A model generated the notes under the pieces. It did no database searches. It was not told the origin of the DNA and saw nothing but the letters and a program-made list of their open reading frames with translations. Below, in pieces: positions 59,324 through 64,000 of a stretch of 64,000 bases of DNA. The stretch's first letter is position 1; every line of letters starts with the position of its first letter. A program made the position numbers and the translations under genes. Source of the DNA: Kitasatospora sp. CB01950 (GTDB taxonomy: Bacteria > Actinomycetota > Actinomycetes > Streptomycetales > Streptomycetaceae); NCBI RefSeq assembly GCF_001905465.1, contig NZ_LISX01000001.1, positions 296,419 to 360,418 on the forward strand, given 5' to 3'.

Positions 59324-60985
59324 ATGAGTGCCACTCTTGCCGGCTGGCTCCAGGCTGTTGCCCTGGTCGGAGCGCTGGCCCTGTGCTACCGGCCGCTGGG
59401 TGATTACATCGCGCGGCTGCTCACCACCGCGAAACATCTGAGAGCCGAGAAGGCCCTGTACCGACTGGTCGGCGTCGATGGCGACGCCGATCAGCGTTGG
59501 CCGGTGTACTTGCGGTCGGTGCTGGCGTTCTCCGCGCTGTCGGTGCTGTTCCTGTACGGGCTGATCCGGCTGCAGACGCACCTGCTGCTGAGCCTGGGCG
59601 TGCCCGAGATGGAGGCGCACCAGGCCTGGAACACCGCGATCTCGTTCACCGCCAACACCAACTGGCAGTCGTACAGCGGCGAGTCCGCGATGGGCCACCT
59701 GGTGCAGATGGCGGGCCTGGCGGTGCAGAACTTCGTCTCCGCGGCCGTCGGCATCGCCGTGGTGGCGGCGCTGATCCGCGGGTTCACCCGCAACCGCACC
59801 GACCGGGTCGGCAACTTCTGGGTGGACCTGACCCGGATCTCGCTGCGCCTGCTGCTGCCGATCGCGATCGTGTTCGCGCTGGTGCTGGCCGCCAACGGCG
59901 TGGTGCAGAACTTCCACGGCTTCCACGAGGTGACCACGCTGACCGGCGGTCAGCAGGCGGTCCCGGGCGGGCCGGTGGCCTCGCAGGAGGTCATCAAGCT
60001 GCTCGGCACCAACGGCGGCGGCTTCTACAACGCCAACTCGGCGCACCCGTTCGAGAACCCGACCGGCTTCACCAACCTGGTGGAGATCTTCCTGATACTG
60101 GTCATCGCGTTCTCGCTGCCGCGCACCTTCGGCCGGATGGTCGGCGACCACCGCCAGGGCTACGCGATCGTCGCGGTGATGGGCCTGTTCTGGGTGGCCT
60201 CGGCCGTGCTGATCACCTTCTTCGAGCACCAGCACGGCGGCACCGCCCTGCAGGCCGCCGGCGCGGCGATGGAGGGCAAGGAGCAGAGGCTCGGCATCGC
60301 CGGGTCCAGCCTGTTCGCGGCGTCCACCACGCTCACCTCGACGGGCGCGGTGAACTCCTTCCACGACTCGTACACGCCGTTCGGCGGCGGTCTGACGATC
60401 TTCAACATGATGCTCGGCGAGATCGCGCCCGGCGGTACCGGATCGGGCCTGTACGGGATGCTGATCCTGGCGATCGTCGCGGTGTTCGTGGCCGGTCTGA
60501 TGGTCGGCCGCACCCCCGAGTACCTGGGCAAGAAGCTCGGCGGCCGGGAGATGAAGTTCGCCTCGCTGTACATCCTCACCACGCCGACGATCGTGCTGAT
60601 CGGCGCGGGCACCGCGATCGCCCTGCCCGGCGAGCGCGCCGGGATGCTCAACTCCGGTGCGCACGGCTTCTCCGAGGTGCTGTACGCGTTCACCTCCGCC
60701 GCGAACAACAACGGCTCGGCGTTCGGCGGCATCACCGTGAACACCGCCTGGTACGACACGGCGCTGGGCCTGGCGATGGTGTTCGGCCGGTTCCTGCCGA
60801 TGGTGTTCGTGCTGGCGCTGGCCGGCTCGCTGGCCCGGCAGCAGCCGGTCCCGGCGAGCGCGGGCACGCTGCCCACGCACAAGCCGCTGTTCGTCGGACT
60901 GCTCTCCGGTGTGGTGCTGATCGTCGTCGGCCTCACCTACTTCCCGGCCCTGGCCCTCGGGCCGATCGCAGAAGGTCTCCACTGA
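59324..60985 (+). CDS. kdpA: K+-transporting ATPase subunit A (channel-like)
   Basis: 553 aa, usual KdpA length. It is a multi-helix protein with selectivity-filter-like loops: [56 protein letters not shown] and [13 protein letters not shown]. These four K+-filter repeats place it with the SKT superfamily. It binds and passes K+ that KdpB drives. Overlaps kdpB by 1 nt. Confidence 0.96.
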   Translation: MSATLAGWLQAVALVGALALCYRPLGDYIARLLTTAKHLRAEKALYRLVGVDGDADQRWPVYLRSVLAFSALSVLFLYGLIRLQTHLLLSLGVPEMEAHQAWNTAISFTANTNWQSYSGESAMGHLVQMAGLAVQNFVSAAVGIAVVAALIRGFTRNRTDRVGNFWVDLTRISLRLLLPIAIVFALVLAANGVVQNFHGFHEVTTLTGGQQAVPGGPVASQEVIKLLGTNGGGFYNANSAHPFENPTGFTNLVEIFLILVIAFSLPRTFGRMVGDHRQGYAIVAVMGLFWVASAVLITFFEHQHGGTALQAAGAAMEGKEQRLGIAGSSLFAASTTLTSTGAVNSFHDSYTPFGGGLTIFNMMLGEIAPGGTGSGLYGMLILAIVAVFVAGLMVGRTPEYLGKKLGGREMKFASLYILTTPTIVLIGAGTAIALPGERAGMLNSGAHGFSEVLYAFTSAANNNGSAFGGITVNTAWYDTALGLAMVFGRFLPMVFVLALAGSLARQQPVPASAGTLPTHKPLFVGLLSGVVLIVVGLTYFPALALGPIAEGLH

Positions 60986-63072
60986 TGTCCACCACCCTTG
61001 AACCGGCGGCCCCCGAACAGGCGCTGCACAGAGTCTCCGCGGGCCTGCTCGACCCGAAGCTGCTGCTCGCCGCGCTGCCCGACGCGGTGAAGAAGCTCGA
61101 CCCCCGGGTGATGGTGAAGAACCCGGTGATGTTCGTGGTCGAGGTCGGCTCGGTGGTCACCACCGTCGCCGCGATCGCCGACCCGTCGGTGTTCGCCTGG
61201 GCGATCACCGCCTGGCTCTGGCTGACCACGGTGTTCGCCAACCTGGCCGAGGCGGTCGCCGAGGGCCGCGGCAAGGCGCAGGCCGACACGCTGCGCCGCA
61301 CCAAGTCCGACACCACGGCCCGGCGGCTGGTCGACTGGCCCGCCCGGAAGGACGAGGAGGAGGTGCCGGGCACCGCGCTGCGCCTCGGCGACCACGTGGT
61401 GGTCGAGGCCGGGCAGGTCGTCCCCGGTGACGGCGACGTGGTCGAGGGCATCGCCAGCGTCGACGAGTCGGCGATCACCGGCGAGTCCGCGCCGGTGATC
61501 CGCGAGTCCGGCGGCGACCGCTCGGCGGTGACGGGCGGCACCAAGGTGCTGTCGGACCGGATCGTGGTGAAGATCAGCTCGGAGCCCGGCAAGACCTTCA
61601 TCGACCGCATGATCGCCCTGGTGGAGGGCGCGGCCCGGCAGAAGACGCCGAACGAGATCGCGCTGAACATCCTGCTGGCCTCGCTGACCATCGTCTTCCT
61701 GATCGCGGTCGTCACCCTCCAGCCGATGGCGACCTACGCGGGCGCCCCGCAGCCCACCGTGGTGCTGGTGGCGCTGATCGTGGCGCTGATCCCGACCACC
61801 ATCGGCGCGCTGCTGTCGGCGATCGGCATCGCCGGCATGGACCGGCTGGTGCAGCGCAACGTGCTGGCGATGTCCGGCCGCGCCGTGGAGGCCGCCGGCG
61901 ACGTCAACACGCTGCTGCTCGACAAGACCGGCACCATCACGCTCGGCAACCGGCAGGCCGCCGAGTTCCAGCCCGCCGCGGGCGTGGGCGTCGAGGAGCT
62001 GGCGGACGCCGCGCAGCTGTCCTCGCTGGCCGACGAGACCCCCGAGGGGCGCTCGATCGTGGTGCTCGCCAAGACCGCGTACGGCCTGCGGGCCCGCGCC
62101 CAGGGCGAGTTGGCGCACGCCGAGTGGGTGCCGTTCACCGCGCAGACCCGCATGTCGGGGGTGGACGTGGACGGGCGTGAGGTCCGCAAGGGCGCGGCCG
62201 CCTCGGTCTCCAACTGGGTGACCGCGCACGGCGGTTCGGTCGGCTCCGAGGTGGCGCAGCTGGTCGACGGGATCTCCGCCGCGGGCGGCACCCCGCTGGT
62301 GGTCGCCGACCGCGAGGGCGGAGGCCCGCCCCGGGTGCTCGGCGTCATCCACCTCAAGGACGTGGTGAAGGAGGGCATGCGGGAGCGGTTCGCGGAGCTC
62401 CGCCGGATGGGTATCAAGACCGTGATGATCACCGGCGACAACCCGCTGACCGCGCGGGCGATCGCCGAGGAGGCGGGCGTCGACGACTTCCTCGCCGAGG
62501 CCACGCCCGAGGACAAGATGGCCCTGATCCGGAAGGAGCAGGAGGGCGGCAAGCTGGTCGCGATGACCGGCGACGGCACCAACGACGCCCCCGCGCTCGC
62601 CCAGGCCGACGTCGGTGTGGCGATGAACACCGGCACCATGGCGGCCAAGGAGGCCGGCAACATGGTGGACCTGGACTCCAACCCGACCAAGCTGATCGAG
62701 ATCGTCGAGATCGGCAAGCAACTGCTCATCACCCGCGGCGCGTTGACGACCTTCTCGATCGCCAACGACGTGGCCAAGTACTTCGCGATCATCCCCGCGA
62801 TGTTCGCCGGCGTGTACCCGGGCCTGAGCCACCTGAACATCATGGGCCTGCACAGCCCGACCTCCGCGATCACCTCGGCGATCGTCTTCAACGCCCTGGT
62901 CATCGTCGGCCTCATCCCGCTGGCCCTGCGCGGCGTCAAGTACCGTCCCTCCGATGCCAGTTCGCTGCTGTCGAGGAACATCGGGGTGTACGGCCTGGGC
63001 GGCCTGGTGGTGCCGTTCGTCGGCATCAAGCTGATCGACCTGGTCGTGCAGTTCATCCCCGGCCTGAACTGA
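60985..63072 (+). CDS. kdpB: K+-transporting P-type ATPase subunit B
   Basis: 695 aa. It has the phosphorylation loop [16 protein letters not shown] with Asp near 313, the actuator TGES motif ([10 protein letters not shown]), the hinge [16 protein letters not shown] and [20 protein letters not shown], with the class I ATPase helices including [13 protein letters not shown]. It couples ATP hydrolysis to K+ uptake through KdpA at low external K+. Confidence 0.97.
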   Translation: MSTTLEPAAPEQALHRVSAGLLDPKLLLAALPDAVKKLDPRVMVKNPVMFVVEVGSVVTTVAAIADPSVFAWAITAWLWLTTVFANLAEAVAEGRGKAQADTLRRTKSDTTARRLVDWPARKDEEEVPGTALRLGDHVVVEAGQVVPGDGDVVEGIASVDESAITGESAPVIRESGGDRSAVTGGTKVLSDRIVVKISSEPGKTFIDRMIALVEGAARQKTPNEIALNILLASLTIVFLIAVVTLQPMATYAGAPQPTVVLVALIVALIPTTIGALLSAIGIAGMDRLVQRNVLAMSGRAVEAAGDVNTLLLDKTGTITLGNRQAAEFQPAAGVGVEELADAAQLSSLADETPEGRSIVVLAKTAYGLRARAQGELAHAEWVPFTAQTRMSGVDVDGREVRKGAAASVSNWVTAHGGSVGSEVAQLVDGISAAGGTPLVVADREGGGPPRVLGVIHLKDVVKEGMRERFAELRRMGIKTVMITGDNPLTARAIAEEAGVDDFLAEATPEDKMALIRKEQEGGKLVAMTGDGTNDAPALAQADVGVAMNTGTMAAKEAGNMVDLDSNPTKLIEIVEIGKQLLITRGALTTFSIANDVAKYFAIIPAMFAGVYPGLSHLNIMGLHSPTSAITSAIVFNALVIVGLIPLALRGVKYRPSDASSLLSRNIGVYGLGGLVVPFVGIKLIDLVVQFIPGLN

Positions 63073-63091
63073 CAAGAGAGGAGAACGAGAC

Positions 63092-63709
63092 ATGCCCACC
63101 TTCCTGCGCACCCACCTCACCGCGCTGCGGATGCTGCTGGTGATGACCGTGATCCTCGGCATCGCCTACCCGCTGCTGATCACCGGCATCAGTCAACTCG
63201 CCTTCCCCGCCAAGGCCAACGGCTCGGTGGTGAAGGCCGACGGCAAGGAGATCGGCTCCAGCCTGCTCGGCCAGAGCTTCGACCTGCCCAAGCAGAACCC
63301 CGACGACCCGGACGAGCAGGCGCAGCCCGACCCGAAGTGGTTCCAGCCACGCCCGTCCGCCGGCGGCTACGACCCGAAGTCGTCCGGCGCCTCCAACCTC
63401 GGCCCGAACAGCGACGAGCTGCTGAAGGCCGTCGAGGAGCGCCGCGCCGCCGTCGCCGCGTTCGACGGCGTCGACCCGGCGAGCGTCCCGCCGGACGCGC
63501 TGACCGCCTCCGGCTCCGGACTCGACCCGCAGATCTCCGTCGCGTACGCCGAGCAGCAGGTGAAGCGGGTCGCCGAGGCCCGCGGCGTGCCCGCCGAGCG
63601 GCTGGAGCAGCTGGTCGCCCAGTACACCGACGGCCGCAGCCTCGGCTTCCTCGGGCAGCCCGGCGTCAACGTCGTCCTGCTCAACCGTGCGGTCGCCGAC
63701 CTGAAGTGA
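63092..63709 (+). CDS. kdpC: K+-transporting ATPase subunit C
   Basis: 205 aa. N-terminal membrane helix (LRMLLVMTVILGIAYPLLITGISQLAFP), then a periplasm-side-like domain with GSSLLGQSFDLPKQNPDDPDE, WFQPRPSAGGYDPKSSGASNLGPNSDEL, and the C-terminal GRSLGFLGQPGVNVVLLNRAV. Ribosome site GAGAGGAG. It stabilises the complex and raises nucleotide affinity. Confidence 0.95.
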   Translation: MPTFLRTHLTALRMLLVMTVILGIAYPLLITGISQLAFPAKANGSVVKADGKEIGSSLLGQSFDLPKQNPDDPDEQAQPDPKWFQPRPSAGGYDPKSSGASNLGPNSDELLKAVEERRAAVAAFDGVDPASVPPDALTASGSGLDPQISVAYAEQQVKRVAEARGVPAERLEQLVAQYTDGRSLGFLGQPGVNVVLLNRAVADLK

Positions 63710-63813
63710 CGACGCGTCCCTTACCGAAGCAGGCCGACCCGGGCGCTCCCCCGCCCGGGTCGGCCGGCCGCGTCCCCGAGCCCCTTCCGCCCACCACCGC
63801 GAGACGAGCCGCC

Positions 63814-64000
63814 ATGCCAGCCGACCTCGGAGCCCAGCCCACCGGCCGCCGGCGGGGCCGGCTACGGGTCTACCTCGGCGCGGCCCCCGGCGTCGGCAAG
63901 ACCTACCGGATGCTCGACGAGGCGCACCGCCGCCGGGAACGCGGCACCGACGTGGTGGTCGGCCTGCTGGAGACCCACGACCGCCCGCGCACCGCCCGCC
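63814..64000 (+). CDS. kdpD: Sensor kinase KdpD, N-terminal part (runs off the window)
   Basis: The first 62 residues, including RRGRLRVYLGAAPGVGKTYRMLDEAHRRRERGTDVVVGLLETHDRP, the Walker-A-like start of the KdpD/UspA-binding region. KdpD senses low K+ and phosphorylates KdpE to switch on kdpFABC. The rest of the protein, and kdpE, lie beyond the window. Confidence 0.92.
   Translation, partial: MPADLGAQPTGRRRGRLRVYLGAAPGVGKTYRMLDEAHRRRERGTDVVVGLLETHDRPRTAR

Overview
The window is high-GC DNA with strong G/C third-position bias, many GTG starts and long antisense open frames, as in Streptomycetaceae. Three things point to that family: a WhiB-like protein with the WblA layout, a Streptomyces-type Crp, and the 4.5S RNA-dnaX-ybaB-recR-ask backbone. 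A complete epsilon-poly-lysine-type synthetase gene (about 1316 aa) fits Kitasatospora or a close Streptomyces. The genus is an inference.

Layout. 0-8 kb is an accessory-looking mix: a cut-off winged-helix gene, a methyltransferase, a decayed two-component pair carrying several frameshifts, a metallo-hydrolase divergent from an AraC regulator, an NQO1-type oxidoreductase divergent from an MmyB-type regulator, and an SRPBCC protein. 8.7-12.7 kb is the Pls/PosA-type synthetase, followed by a YefM/YoeB-type toxin-antitoxin pair, a NUDIX hydrolase and a small membrane protein whose stop codon is the exact insertion site of an IS5-family element (14338-15319). From 15.68 to 23.63 kb lies a segment bounded by a truncated tRNA-Ser 3' copy and the intact tRNA-Ser(GGA). 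It holds a second toxin-antitoxin pair, the wreck of a helicase/WYL protein, an OmpR-type two-component system and a MacB/FtsX-type ABC exporter. It looks like an att-site-bounded island, but no integrase is visible.

From 23.7 kb the content is core genome: 4.5S RNA, dnaX, ybaB, recR, a DUF5063 gene, aspartokinase, an ECF sigma factor with a membrane partner, an SDR with a divergent MmyB regulator, an S9 peptidase, a lipoprotein, SURF1, LysR, an Xaa-Pro peptidase, tRNA-Pro(CGG), a metallophosphoesterase, YqeY, a class A penicillin-binding protein, wblA, two ArsA-type ATPases, RidA, NUDIX and MBL hydrolases, and crp. From 51.6 to 56.4 kb is a probable nucleobase or N-heterocycle uptake cassette: a GntR regulator with a clear palindromic operator, two cytosine-deaminase-like amidohydrolases and an APC permease. 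The window ends with universal stress proteins, a sirtuin and the kdp potassium-uptake operon: an extra small membrane peptide, then kdpF, A, B, C and the start of kdpD, behind a long structured leader.

Starts were chosen from Shine-Dalgarno spacing and family length. Several operators are proposed from symmetry alone and are marked as such.
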